The position numbers were made by a program, and so were the translations under genes. A stretch of 64,000 bases of DNA from Microvelia longipes (Eukaryota > Arthropoda > Insecta > Hemiptera > Veliidae). The stretch covers positions 51,078,652-51,142,651 of the forward strand of contig JACMZG010001914.1 of assembly GCA_018340805.1 (NCBI GenBank). The letters are read 5' to 3'. The notes beneath the pieces were generated by a model, which saw only the letters and a list, made by a program, of their open reading frames with translations, did not search any database and had not been told where the DNA came from. Position 1 is the first letter of the stretch. Every line of letters starts with the position of its first letter. This document shows, one piece after another, positions 34,600 to 45,859 of the stretch.

Positions 34600-35560
34600 A
34601 ATTGGCTCAGTACGGACACGACCTCTACCAGTTAGGTAGCGCGAGATTATTAAGAGGATCGGAGCAGAAGATGAGATCTCCGAGCGACTTATCCCTTATA
34701 CACCACTATGGCAAAGACTCATCATACGGATGTCAACTCGGCTCGCGAGCTTACCTCGAGATTTGTCACCTCTCGAGGTATTCAAGCAAAGGTTTTTGTA
34801 GACTCTCGTATCTAGGTAGTAGGGTCTTCTATACAGATGGATCTAAGACAAAAGTAAATACTGGCTGTGGTATGCACTCCTTGGCAGAGACCATGCCCTG
34901 GTCTCTAACTCCTAGAGACCAAAAGGGTGTGTATACACAGCCGAGTTTAAGTTGATAGAGATAACTTATGCACATTGCTTGGCGGAGAACATTAACGACT
35001 GTATAGTTATATGTTCTTACACGCTGGCGTTCCTTCATCCTGTCAAGACTACATTTAAAGGTGATCCGATCATAAGTCGAATCTATGACCAGTTATTCTC
35101 TCTGCGTTTTAATGGTGGTCCTTATTATTATTAGTACTGGGACAAGTCAGCATTGTTGGTAATGACGCAGCAAATAAAGCTACTAAGCGTGCGTCAGCGG
35201 AAAGAAAGGCGGTGACCTTTTCCGTTCGACTAGATGATGCTGAAATTGCGATAGTCACTGCAGTCTGGCATACGTGGGAAATGAGCGTGAAATCGCATCA
35301 TCACCCTGTTAACAAGAATATAGATAAATCTCTGGGCAAAGAGTACGGCACAGTCAAATACGAGACAAAACAGTATCGTACTGACGCGTTTAAGGCTTGG
35401 ACAAATAGTGATTGGGCAGTTGACGCAAAGGACCCTCCTGACAATTGAGAGTGTCCCACGATGCCGCAACTGCAATGTTTCACTTGTAGTGCTAAATAAT
35501 GTTTACACACTCTCCGAGCTAAGAACTATTTGTGAAACACCGGTGTGAGCAGCAATCGCC
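34600..35560 (+). mobile_element. Degenerate non-LTR retrotransposon, RNase H region
   Basis: Remnant of the 3' part of a LINE ORF2. A frame at 34602-34955 ends in FYTDGSKTKVNTGCGMHS, the first catalytic Asp region of RNase H. A +1 shift continues as AEFKLIEITYAHCLAEN, carrying the catalytic Glu position, from about 34942. After another break, IVGNDAANKATKRAS (about 35155-35195) is the C-terminal GNxxAD/NxxAK-type motif. The tail to 35448 reads through with a Trp-rich segment, and a Cys-x2-Cys pair appears near 35465-35475. I/R1/Jockey-group LINEs carry RNase H in this position. At least two frameshifts and stops make it dead. No reverse transcriptase portion is visible upstream, so it is a 5'-truncated or eroded insertion inside the Beat intron. 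Confidence 0.8.
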
Positions 35561-36660
35561 CTCAACGAGAATTCTCACCGTATATTTAAAATTTCAGCGT
35601 AGAATAGGATTCTACGTCAAGAATTAGGTTCAACAAAGTCGATCAGGTTTTAACGGAGAACCCATCAAGCACCTCAATGGTGGTCATCTAAATTCACAAA
35701 ATTTGATTGACAGGTATCAAATTCAAATTTTTTGGTTAGCCAAATCACATACTAAACAATAAAAAGAAAGCATATTGTACATACAATAACATAACAAGAG
35801 AAACAACAAATAAGATAAAAACAAGAATAAAAATATAATTCAGTTGCTATATACTGTAGAGATAATATTAATAAATATAATATCAACAAGCACGTAATAC
35901 AAATAAAATTAAAGCTCGACCCTTATTTCTTTTGACTTCATAAAATTTTAGAGTTTGAAGCGCATTCCCTTGCTCATTAAATGGCTGCTGTTTACTCGCT
36001 TGCTATGCCCTTTTCAAGTATTGTAGATATTATTGTGATAAATATTAATCCTTAACTGTTTTTCTTTTAAATATTTAATATCTAAAGTATAATTGAAAAT
36101 AATTAAACTTTTCTAATTAAATTAATTTTAGTTCAGTGATGGAGATAATTAGTGGAATTAATATTTGGATTAAAACCACTCCATCAATGCGTTATGAAGA
36201 AGAGATACTTGTGATTAGATCATATATATTCAAAATATTTTGATTTATCTTAAACAAAAACTTGATGTCTTGGTCTTGTTTCATTTGTTTACATTAAATT
36301 AGGATTACTAACATTAGAAATAATACAAAAAACTTTATTCCTGTTTATTAGGAATTATTAAGAAACAAAAAACTGTTCTTATGTTCATTAAAAATAATAC
36401 AAAACCTTTATTTATGTTTATTAAAAATAATAATGATAAAAATAATTAATTTCTGTTTATTATGAATAATACAAAACTTTACTTCTGTTTATTAGACTAC
36501 ATTCTTGTTAGTTAGAAACAATTTCTACAAATGACATATTTACTTTTCCTAGGTAAATAGAATTATTGCGTTTAAACTTGGCACAATGCCTTACAATTTG
36601 ACTTCCAATTCTAACCTAACTACACAGTTACTAAAAAATATATACATATATTTTATAAAT
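35561..36660. other. Unassigned AT-rich stretch
   Basis: TTTATTAxxAATAATxxAAAA-type short repeats occupy 36300-36490 (ACAAAACTTTATTxCTGTTTA occurs about five times, about 55 bp apart). No gene is recognised. Confidence 0.55.
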
Positions 36661-36661
36661 T

Positions 36662-36725
<64 letters not shown>

Positions 36726-36736
36726 GTGTGTGTGTC
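36661..36736. repeat. (TA)n-(TG)n microsatellite
   Basis: TA run of about 60 bp ending in TCTGTGTGTGTG. Confidence 0.95.
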
Positions 36737-36837
36737 AATAAACAATTAATATTATACTTAAATAATTAATATTTCATTAAAAATTATAAGCTATATAATC
36801 AAGAATATAAATAATACATTAAATTTATAAGAACATA

Positions 36838-37668
36838 CAAGTCTACTGGTAGGTCCGAGAGTAGAACATACTAGTAGTAGACATTCAAGTTGACTTGTAT
36901 GGCTTAGATTAGAACATACAAGTCTCGGCCATACAAGTCTACTTGTATGGCCGAGACTAGAACATACTAGTAGTAGACATTCAAGTTGACTTGTATGGCT
37001 TAGATTAGAACATACAAGTCTCGGCCATACAAGTCTACTGGTAGGTCCGAGAGTAGAACATACTAGTAGTAGACATTCAAGTTGACTTGTATGGCTTAGA
37101 TTAGAACATACAACGGCATACAAGTCTACTTGTATGGCCGAGACTAGAACATATTAGTAGTAGACATTCAAGTTGACTTGTATGGCTTAGATTAGAACAT
37201 ACAAGTCTCGGCCATACAAGTCTACTTGTATGGCCGAGACTAGACTTAGTAGACATTCAAGTTGACTTGTATGGCTTAGATTAGACATACAAGTCTCGGC
37301 CATACAAGTCTACTTGTATGGCCGAGACTAGAACTTAGTAGTAGACATTCAAGTTGACTTGTATGGCTTAGATTAGAACATACAAGTCTCGGCCATACAA
37401 GTCTACTTGTATTAGAACATACTAGTAGTAGACAAGTTGACTACTAGACATACAACATACAAGTACCGAGACTAGAACTTACAGTATTCAAGTTGACTTG
37501 TATGGCTTAGATTAGAACATACAAGTCTCGGCATACAAGTCTACTTGTATGCCGAGACTAGAACATACTAGTAGTAGACATTCAAGTTGACTTGTATGGC
37601 TTAGATTAGAACATACAAGTCTCGGCCATACAAGTCTACTTGTATGGCCGAGACTAGAACTTACTAGT
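36838..37668. repeat. 96-bp satellite with perfect hairpin in each unit
   Basis: About eight units. The monomer contains CTCGGCCATACAAGT, CT, then ACTTGTATGGCCGAG, a 15-bp-stem hairpin with a 2-nt loop. It then has AGAACATACTAGTAGTAGAC, ATTCAAGTTGACTTGTATGG (itself imperfectly complementary to the hairpin stem) and CTTAGATTAGAACATACAAG. Units around 37400-37490 are scrambled and shortened. The Cys/Ser/Leu-rich minus-strand frames here are repeat artefacts. Confidence 0.95.
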
Positions 37669-37724
37669 TGGAAGTCCCTTATAATCAAACCCCACATTTC
37701 GTAAATTCCAAAAGAAACCATGTA

Positions 37725-37880
37725 AAATCTAGGCTTGGTGGACTGGCCTTGTATTCAAGAGCCGCTGAGAGAACGGTACAAGGGATAATCTTATATAAAG
37801 TCTTCCCCCGGCTGGATTTGAACCCTCGATCTCCAGGTCGTAATTTGAGCGCTTTTCAACTTTTCTACCAGTCCTCGATC
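37725..37880 (-). mobile_element. tRNA-derived SINE, family M copy 3
   Basis: On the minus strand: GAGGACTGGTAGAAAAGTTG (A-box region, mutated), GGTTCAAATCCAGCCGGGG (B-box), then GATTATCCCTTGTACCGT, CTCTTGAATACAAGGCCAG. The body matches the copy at 2562-2990 block for block. Confidence 0.8.
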
Positions 37881-38672
37881 AGACATCATATTAAAACAAT
37901 TTATATTATTTTAAAATATATTATGCACTCTTTTTTATAAATTAAAAAATGTTTGTTTTTTAATTTAATGTAATTTTTTCCAGCAGTTATTTATGTATAA
38001 GTTTATTTTTATGAAGTTATGTTTTTTTTCGGCAAAAAGCCGAAATAAGTGGTTTATAAAACGTGAAAACGTGATTAAAAGCTTCGGGAAGGGGGGAGGG
38101 GGAGGGGAGAGGACTAGAATAAAGAACCACATAATCCTAGGGTCATTTTTGTATTTAACCTACCTGAAGGAAAAAAATAATAAAGGGCATCCCGGGGAAA
38201 AATGTAGCAAGTCTGAGGTTAAAGAGAGAAAATTTAAATAATAAAAAACTCTAGAAATGATAACTTTGTTTTTACACTCGTAAGGGGTTTACAAAATGTT
38301 GACCCTTTTTTTCTAGTGTGTGCAAAAAAGTTTTTTTTTTATGTTGGAAACTTTTTTTAGAGCAGAAAGATTGGCAACTCTTGAATAAAAGACAATGGAA
38401 GAGTAAAAATAGTCAGGGAACAAAAGATTTTTTAGGTTTAAAAATATTATATATAAAAAAATTTGAAGTGCTTATTCAATGTTTTGGTGACAATGAGGTT
38501 CTCAAATAGTCTTTGGTGTAAGGTTTGAGTGGTATAACATAACAAGTGTAAATAAAGAGCGTTCTGAACGCCTTCCTAGAAATATATGTACCGTACACTG
38601 ATACATTATTACTGACCTCTCTTGTACACCTGAACACCAAAATAGTGACCTGAACACCTAAGACTATTAATA
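37881..38672. other. Unassigned stretch
   Basis: A G-rich run (GGGAAGGGGGGAGGGGGAGG, 38085-38105) lies in an otherwise A/T-rich region. Short open frames at 37993-38509 show no family resemblance. Confidence 0.4.
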
Positions 38673-39365
38673 CAGGGTGGTACATTTCAAATACATCATC
38701 CTGATTACTCAGCTCCATATAGAGCTATTGCGATAAAATTGGTATCCATCTCCCCCCCTCCTAAATTGACTTCTGGGAGTTTAAATATTACTATTTTGGT
38801 AATCGTCTGGAATATAAGGCAATCTGATTACCAAAATGTGTTTTTCAACAATAACTTTGAAAAGTTAAATTGGAGCGTGCCATTACATGGATCGTTTATG
38901 AAGCTTTGTCATATCCAGGACAATTTGAGACCAATATCGCTCAACTCTGGTAATTCTTCCTAGACCTATATTTTACTCATACAATGTATTAGAAGTGATG
39001 AATTCCGATGTACCAACTCCGTTGTAGTAAACTCAATTTTAATTATAAGTATGTAATAGTACTTATGTATGCCTAACGATAGCTCGCGGAAGAAACACTA
39101 AAATTGAATGGTATTGGTTAAAAATTGAGTGGAGTATGACAAAGATTATTATAACTTATATAAAGGCGTGTTCAAATTTAACTTCCGTAGAAAAACATTT
39201 TGGTAACCCGATTACCATACATGCCAGAGGATAACCGCAAATAAATAATTGAGTATTTGACGTTATGAGTATTGTCAACTTATTTATCCCAGTACCAATT
39301 TTATTGTGATAGCTTCACACGAAACTATGTTAATCAAGATGATGCATTTGCAATGTACCACCCTG
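38673..39365. mobile_element. 693-bp mariner-type fold-back MITE
   Basis: The left end CAGGGTGGTACATTTCAAAT is preceded by TA. The right end ATTTGCAATGTACCACCCTG is its imperfect inverse. Inner inverted blocks are ATACATCATCCTGATTA / TAATCAAGATGATGCAT, GCGATAAAATTGGTATC / GTACCAATTTTATTGTG and GATTACCAAAATGTGTTTTT / AAAAACATTTTGGTAACC. The arms cover most of the length and are more diverged than in the 2.4 kb and 869-bp elements. The right TA is not intact (TTTA follows). No transposase motif is seen. Confidence 0.82.
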
Positions 39366-39411
39366 TTTAATCAAATAAACAGTCCAAAATTACACTTACA
39401 AAACAAAACAC

Positions 39412-39655
39412 AAAAAATCGGGTATGGGGTACCTCGGAACTTTCCTCATCAAATTGGATTCTTTAATCCCTAACCCTTGATAGGGATCTTTTACAAGTAC
39501 CTGCCATCGCGCAGGCTCCAAAACCACCGGCTTAACGTACCTTTTAAATGACGGCACGCATAAGGATTTCCATCCCTAATTAAAATCTAAGATTTTTATC
39601 CCGGCCCCGACCGGGATTGAACCCCACCTGTCTGGGTAGCAGGCGCCGGGACCTC
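39412..39655. mobile_element. Composite of family H end block and RTE-like/SINE-like 3' piece
   Basis: 39412-39460 carries the family H end (ATCGGGTATGGGGTACCTCG, GAACTTTCCTC). 39460-39560 (CCTAACCCTTGATAGGGATC, GCGCAGGCTC, CACCGGCTTAACG) matches 49683-49772. 39596-39650, read on the minus strand, has a B-box-like GGTTCAATCCCGG and a GCCTGCTACCCAGACAGG arm. Confidence 0.6.
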
Positions 39656-40168
39656 ATGTTTCATCCTAAATAACTACTTATCTTGATTCAAATATACTTT
39701 AACTACTTCTTTAGGATCTACAGGTGTTAAAACAAGAACATTTCATATGAATAATATTTGCTTCTAAACTTCCAACATTGGTGAAAAGATAATCTCTACT
39801 TTAACATTTTAATTCTAATTAGATTTGGCAGAAAAACAATAACAATACATATTAAATTCTTACTCGTGTTAATTAAATACATTTTAAATTCTATTACAGA
39901 GCGTCATTTCGTGTTTTTAATTCCATCTCACACTCCAACACTCGAGAAATATAACTTGTAAAAGTTTTATGTCTCTTTTATTCATTTGGTTAATCCTTTT
40001 GTAAAGTTGATTAGTTTAATTAAATACATATATTTGTAACTTTATTGAAAAACTTCCGAGTCGCAACAGTAAGTATATTTTAATTAGTTTAATCCTTTAC
40101 ATTTTAAAAACAATACAGTCAGACTGTGTGTGTCCGTGAGTTGTATTAGTATGTGTGTATTCATTAAG

Positions 40169-40269
<101 letters not shown>

Positions 40270-40839
40270 AATGAGAGTATGTCATTAACTTTATATGTTA
40301 AACTTGGTTGTATAAATGTGTGTGTGTCATTAACTATATATGTGTGTGTATGTGTGTTTTCCCAAAACATCTCTTTATATTTAATTCCAAGTTTTTTTTT
40401 ATTATTTTAAAACGACTGTTCTTCGACTAAAGTTTTTAATTATACAAAATCTCTTTTGTTTGTTTTGTTTTTACGAAAAAAGAATCAAGGTATTATATGA
40501 AGCTTTAAATGAATTTATTTTAATAAAGTTTTTTTTTTGACTCAAAGAGTTTAATTTAATTTTTAAAATTCAACTGGATTAATATTTTATACTTTTTAAG
40601 CATTATCATAATATTTTATTAACTTTTAAGTTTTTTTTTGTTTTAAAAGTTATACTTTGAAATTTTACTGGTATAAAAGTTTATATTTTAAATTTTAATA
40701 GGATTTCGTTTATGATTATGTTATTTTAATATTTTATCTTTTAAGGTATTCTGTCTATGGAATTTTGACTTAGAAAATAGATTATGTTTTTTTCTTATTT
40801 TATTTTTCCTCATTTATACCGTAGGTATATAGGAAAAGT

Positions 40840-41345
40840 ATTGAGTTAGCGAAAAATCCGAAAGCAGGATATCACCGGAATTATCCGTTTCAGGTGTTTA
40901 AGGCCTCCTAAGTGGCTTTTACAAAGTAGTCTGTCTGTATGTGTGTCTGGTATCAGCGAACGTTCTATTGGTGCACTTATTTATTACTTAAAGGTACATA
41001 TACATACCCTATACACTTCTACTGAAAGTCAAATCTGATTTTATAAAATGTTTTAAAAAACGTACACAAGTGATTTATAAGAAGAAGGAACTAATGCTGA
41101 TAATGAGGTGAAACTTGACACATACGTTATTCTTATACATGGCTACATGCGTGCCGAATATCAAAATTATTGCAATATTTTTCTGCGTTTTTTGATTTTT
41201 TGAAATTTTTACTATGTCATTAAAAATGGGTTAATGACGTCATAAATTTCGAATAGCACAGTTACAGTTATAGACTGAAATTGATAATACCGGTGACATC
41301 CCGGTTTGGGTTTTTTTCCAACACAATACTTTTCCTATATACCTA
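40840..41345 (-). mobile_element. Family H body, rearranged
   Basis: 40975-41345 carries body blocks in the orientation of copies 2 and 3 (TTATTTATTACTTAAAGGTA, GCTGATAATGAGGTGAAACT, TACATGCGTGCCGAATATC, ATGACGTCATAAATTTC, ACCGGTGACATCCCGG). 40860-40970 is the element's outer end in the opposite direction (CCGGAATTATCCGTTTCAGG, GTCTGTCTGTATGTGTGTC), so the copy is inverted on itself. A further outer-end fragment lies at 41625-41745. Confidence 0.72.
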
Positions 41346-41745
41346 CGATATAAATGAGGAAAAGTGAAAGAAAAGAAATGATATGAACCTGAGGTATTTT
41401 AATTTAAATGAAAATATCTTATTGGAAAAAAATATCTTATTCATATATTTTTTTACAAAAACAATAAAATATATATTAAGAAAAAGATAACCAGATTTAA
41501 ATACATTTTTTAAAGGCATGTAATACAATTTTGAAACCCTTATGAAAACAAAGGGCTTCTAGTAGTGATTAATAGAGAAAAAAAATTGACAACGTTGATT
41601 TTCACAACGTTGTGAAAATCACTTAGGAGGCCTTAAAACACCTGAAACTGTTAATACCGGTGACATCCCCGTTTCGGATTTCTTTGCAAACATAAAACAT
41701 TTTATAAATACCTACGGTAGAAATGAGGAAAAGTAAAAAGGATTG

Positions 41746-42758
41746 AGATAACGTAAAAGAAAATTGTTTGGCTTATAAAACGAGGGTAAAATTACAAGAA
41801 CAAATTATGATTTTTTTTTGTGAAATATGGCTTTGATATAGAGAGTTATAAATTTTTCCGGGACGTTTTTAAGCCCATTATAAGGTGGAAACTTTTTAAA
41901 CGTTAATATTTCCCAGCCTGTCGTTCTGCTCTGCCCCTATAGGCTTACCCGCCTATAATGTCAATATAATTACATACATCCCCCGTATTTTTCCGATAGG
42001 GCTTTGGAAAAACAAACAACGCTTAGAAACATCGTGTTTCCAATAATCTGATTATGTTATTTGTAGATGGCATTATGTTGGCTGTGTTGCTTTAGACATT
42101 TGTCTCCTAATAAGTTCAGAATCTGAAAAACAGTTGCTGAAAGATTTATCTGAACAAATATGAGAGCTCAGGTTTTGAACGTCTGAGTCCCTAATGAAAA
42201 CTAGTAACAGGGTTAAAAGGTAGTAAAGGCTTCTGCTGTTATCGTTACAAAGCTTCAAGTCATTTTGCTTTTGTTGCACAATTGTTTTCTGTTACAATTC
42301 GCTGTAATGAAATAATGATATTAATTAAATCGTATTTTATTAAAAAATAGAGCAAACTACAGTTATCGAGTAGAAGGAATATGTTTGGATTAGTTTTAAG
42401 TTAAGGACTTTTGGTGGAAATGACACCAGGTCCAAAAGCCATGGGATTTATAAAGCAATTTAAACTTTAGGGTTTATAGGATAATCATTAACAACACCTT
42501 GCATAGACGTGTAAAAGTTCTCTGTGATCTAACTTTGGAACAGACACGAAGAAAAAAGTTGACACTACGTATAGAAAGACGTCGTATTGCATACAAGAAT
42601 GGATATTATTTTAAACTTAAATATTAATATAGAGTAACCATTCTAGATTTTTAAATATAATTAAATTTTTAAAAACGTATTGTAACTAAATACAAATATT
42701 TTAAAACAAGAAGATAATAATAAATAAATAAAATAGAAACATCAAAGGAAGAAGACTA
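41746..42758. other. Unassigned AT-rich stretch
   Basis: No gene is recognised. GTGGAAATGACACCAGGTCC at about 42413 has no recognised context. Confidence 0.35.
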
Positions 42759-42800
42759 AAGCCGCGCTCCAGCTTAAGCAAGCCGCGCTCCAGCTTAAGC
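42759..42800. repeat. Exact 21-bp tandem duplication
   Basis: AAGCCGCGCTCCAGCTTAAG plus C occurs twice back to back (42759-42779, 42780-42800). It is unusually GC-rich for the locality and is followed by TGCTGCTGG. Confidence 0.97.
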
Positions 42801-42993
42801 TGCTGCTGGTTGATGACACTATTTTTCCCCATAGTGTCATTGAAATACATTAGTATGGTTAGAGGGAACAGTCAGAATAATAAAAAGATTATTTCATCTC
42901 AAATAAAATATTTTAGAGAAAAAAACGCTCTAAATAAGGGTTTACCTAGTTTTAACTACTCCAAACATTTGTTTTAAATATACCTAAACGATG

Positions 42994-43497
42994 AAGAAAA
43001 GCATAGTCTGCCTATCCTGAGTGGAGCCCTTCATATGATTGCGCATGCTTAAAATTTTATAAAATCACACAAATTTTAGTTTTTTTTTAATAAGTGGTTT
43101 CCTGTGGGTCGTGTGCTAAACTTAAAAAAAATCTATAAAGGTGATAAAATGTTCTACAAAACGAGCGTTTAATCATCAAAATTGGATGACTACAACCAAT
43201 GTTATGGTTCTTTCAAAAAATAGTTAATATATGCAAACTCGAAAAATTTCTTTGAAAAATATTGGCTTTTTGGCAATTTTTTGGCCGTATTACAAATTTT
43301 ATAACTTTAGTTGTACTTATCCAATTTTAACGAAAAAACACTTATTTTATAAGAAATTTTATCAGCTTCAAGAAATGTTTTTTTCATGTTTTGCACATGA
43401 CGTACAGGGAACCACTTATTGCAAGACTGGAATTTGTGCGATTTTAAGATTTTTAAACAATATGAAGAGCTCCACTCAGGGTAGGCTACTTTTTCTT
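42994..43497. mobile_element. 504-bp fold-back element, family E
   Basis: The left arm AAGAAAAGCATAGTCTGCC...CCTGAGTGGAGC faces the right arm GCTCCACTCAGGGTAGGC...TTTTCTT. Further paired blocks are AATAAGTGGTTTCCTGTGGG / GTACAGGGAACCACTTATT and GATAAAATGTTCTACAAAAC / an AAATTTTATC-type partner. Arms are about 190 bp with a 120-bp AT-rich centre. A half copy lies at 29527-29712. No target duplication is obvious. Confidence 0.82.
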
Positions 43498-43574
43498 AAC
43501 AATTTAGTGCATATTTTCTAAAAAATTTGGTCAGAAATAGTACACAATGAGTCATATGTTTTAGGCCTAGCCTA

Positions 43575-43722
43575 GTAAAACCCAGGCTGGTTTGAACGGA
43601 CTTGAATTTAATGACTTCCGATGTAACCATTGTATAAGTTTCTCCCACGACTGGACTATACCGCTTACCTTGAATTGTAAAGCGAACTCTCTACCGCTGA
43701 GCTATCGACCCTGTGTCGAAGC
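43575..43722 (-). mobile_element. tRNA-derived SINE, family M copy 4
   Basis: On the minus strand: GGGTCGATAGCTCAGCGGT (a good A-box), a decayed B-box (GTCCAGTCGTGGG), then TTAAATTCAAGTCCGTTC in the body. Best A-box, worst B-box among the four copies. Confidence 0.7.
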
Positions 43723-44764
43723 ATAAAAATAATAGTAATAGTACACTATAACTATAATTATAATAACTAAATATAACTATAAATATAAATTTATAACTAT
43801 TAAATATAACTATAATAATTTTTTATAATTATATATAATAAATTTGCATGTATTTTTATTATTTATAAAAATGTCAATAGCTGTAGAGCTAATTCAGTTT
43901 GAGTGGCTTGGCAAAACTTTTAAGAAGAACAATCCAGCGACTGTTCTCAAGTAGGCGAATACATTTTGTCTTCGGGTGACCCGTAAGTGTCTTGCAATAT
44001 GATACACATTGTGTGTATTGTTTTTCTGTTTGTCATTGTAGAGTTTATGTTCTTAACATTTTTTTGTTTGTCTCCATTTTAAATTATGTAACTTGTAACG
44101 TTATGTTTCTATTTAAGTGTGATTGGATGATTCCCAGTGTTGAAGGAGAATTGCGGTTAAAAATATAGTCATTTTCCTATCTATACGAGAGTTTATGTGT
44201 TATCAACAATACCACAGCTAGTAATTCTTATAGTATTGTCTATTTATTCTAGTGATGAAATTATCGTCTCGTCTAGTGGTTATTTTAGCCAAACTTGTAT
44301 CCTAGAGCCCCAACAATATTTGTTATACACAACTCTATCCTTATATAAAACTATTTTTAACTAGAGGTATAAGTTATAAAATGTTACCATAAATTAAATT
44401 TAAAGAGTCAAGGTAAAAGCGACCGAAAATTTGAAGAAATTAACTTTAAAGAGTTCGTTTAGTTAAATAGAAATATTTGTTTTTCAAACAAGGAGCTAGA
44501 AAGTAAAAGAGAATGTTGAGCTGGAAACTAGCATTTGTTTTGTTGCTTTAACACTTGAGGCAACAAACACTGACAATTTCCCTAAAGAGGAACTGTTTGA
44601 ACACGAAAATTTCATTTAAAGTGTAAATTCAAAAGACAAATGAAAATCTTGTCGAGTTTTAAGCAAATTGGAAAATATCTTTTTGAACTTTTCTATGAAA
44701 CTAAAAATTAAACAGATCTCTCCCGCTTGTCACGAATGAATTGGATCTCAATCAACCAAATTCA
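43723..44764. other. Unassigned AT-rich stretch upstream of second Beat exon
   Basis: 43735-43850 is an irregular TATAACTATAA repeat. No exon is recognised. Confidence 0.45.
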
Positions 44765-45055
44765 CCCACGCGATATAGGGCCTTTCGGCCCTATAAAAAT
44801 AAAATAAAATAAAATGCCCGTTGTAGGGCCTTTCGGCCCATCAGGGTATTCACCCTGCGGGAACCACCTTAGGTGGGTTGCATCTACTACACTCTAAAAT
44901 TAATTAAAGTTGGCGAAATCATTTTAATACAAATACTGTTCATAAAATCTTAGAGCATAGCCTGGGCTGCGAACCCCGGACCTCCGGTGCCGAAATCGAA
45001 CGCCTTTACGATCACGGCCACAGAGGCAGACGCGGCCCTATAACGCTAGACAATA
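44765..45055 (-). mobile_element. tRNA-type SINE, family N copy 1
   Basis: On the minus strand: the head 44955-45050 with TGGCCGTGATCGTAAAGGCG, ACCGGAGGTCCGGGGTTCG (B-box-like), then CACCTAAGGTGGTTCCCGC and GATGGGCCGAAAGGCCCTAC, ending in a (TTTTA)n tail at 44797-44815. The opposite-strand copy at 62035-62225 shares GGAGGTCTGGGGTTCGCA, GGTGGTTCCCGCCGGGG and GATGGGTCGCAAGGC. AGGGCCTTTCGGCCC hairpins occur twice. Confidence 0.75.
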
Positions 45056-45611
45056 CATGGGCTATGAGAGTGGAACATTATTATTAGTACCGTATTTTGT
45101 TAGTACTCTATGAATTACTAACTTTGATGTGACTGAGTATTCTAATTGACTCCAAAATCCGCTGATATTATTTTATGTATTTACTTATTACATTAAAATA
45201 CCTTGCAGAAATTTATAGATAAAGATATATGACCGGGGATTTATTATTTTGGACAAGAAAGTAGTTTTACTATGCCAACTACGAGAATGTAGTCTTTTCC
45301 TGTCGTCTTCCTTTATCGAGTATCTACGAACTTACATTCTTCGTAAGTGGGAAAAATGTTATGTTAAAGAGGGTTAGTTTCAGAGCTGCCGCTAGAGACC
45401 GCCACCTTATAGCGGTGTCTTCTCCCGAGTTTATCCTCTCACTTCCGTCTGACGTTGTCGTATACCCTCCGACATTCTATATCTTTGATATAAAATTTGA
45501 TTCCATATCTTTGAAGCTCACGTATACCTTCCAAAATTCTATATTCTTTGATAATGTTAATATTATAATCACATTTATTGACAAAGAGCTATTTGGTTTG
45601 TATTGTTTTAG

Positions 45612-45751
45612 ATCTACCAGAAAGCGGGCCAGTGATCCAAACAGACAGGTCTATAACAGATTACCAAGCTGGTGATTGGCTAAAAGCAAACTGTTCCACT
45701 CCACCATCTAAACCAGCTCCTACTATATCGCTTACGATTAATGACTTTCAG
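45612..45751 (+). CDS. Beaten path (Beat) family protein, exon for start of Ig domain 2
   Basis: Partial CDS continuing the exon at 16778-16913. Acceptor TATTGTTTTAG|AT and donor CAG|GTATTT give 2 + 138 bases, joining in phase and ending in phase 0. It reads DLPESGPVIQ, then ITDYQAGDWLKANCS and PSKPAPTISLTINDFQ. The LPxSGP linker between Ig domains, the Y-x-x-GD block, the Cys in ANCS and the PSKPAP run are standard for Beat proteins. Where relatives have a Trp-Tyr in LTWYIN this exon has ISLTIN, so the domain-core Trp appears replaced by Leu. The reading frame has no stop. The following exon, with the rest of Ig 2 and its second Cys, was not found downstream in the window. Paralogue identity is unresolved. 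Confidence 0.82.
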
Positions 45752-45859
45752 GTATTTAAATATTTTATTATTTTAAACTGATTTCAACTATCATGAATTG
45801 TTGACATTAAAATGATAACATACAGCACACAATCGCATTAAAAAAAATTCTGACACTAA

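Noticed and set aside
36838..37668. CRISPR-like array
   Set aside because: Units are contiguous with no unique spacers, in a clearly eukaryotic context; it is a satellite.
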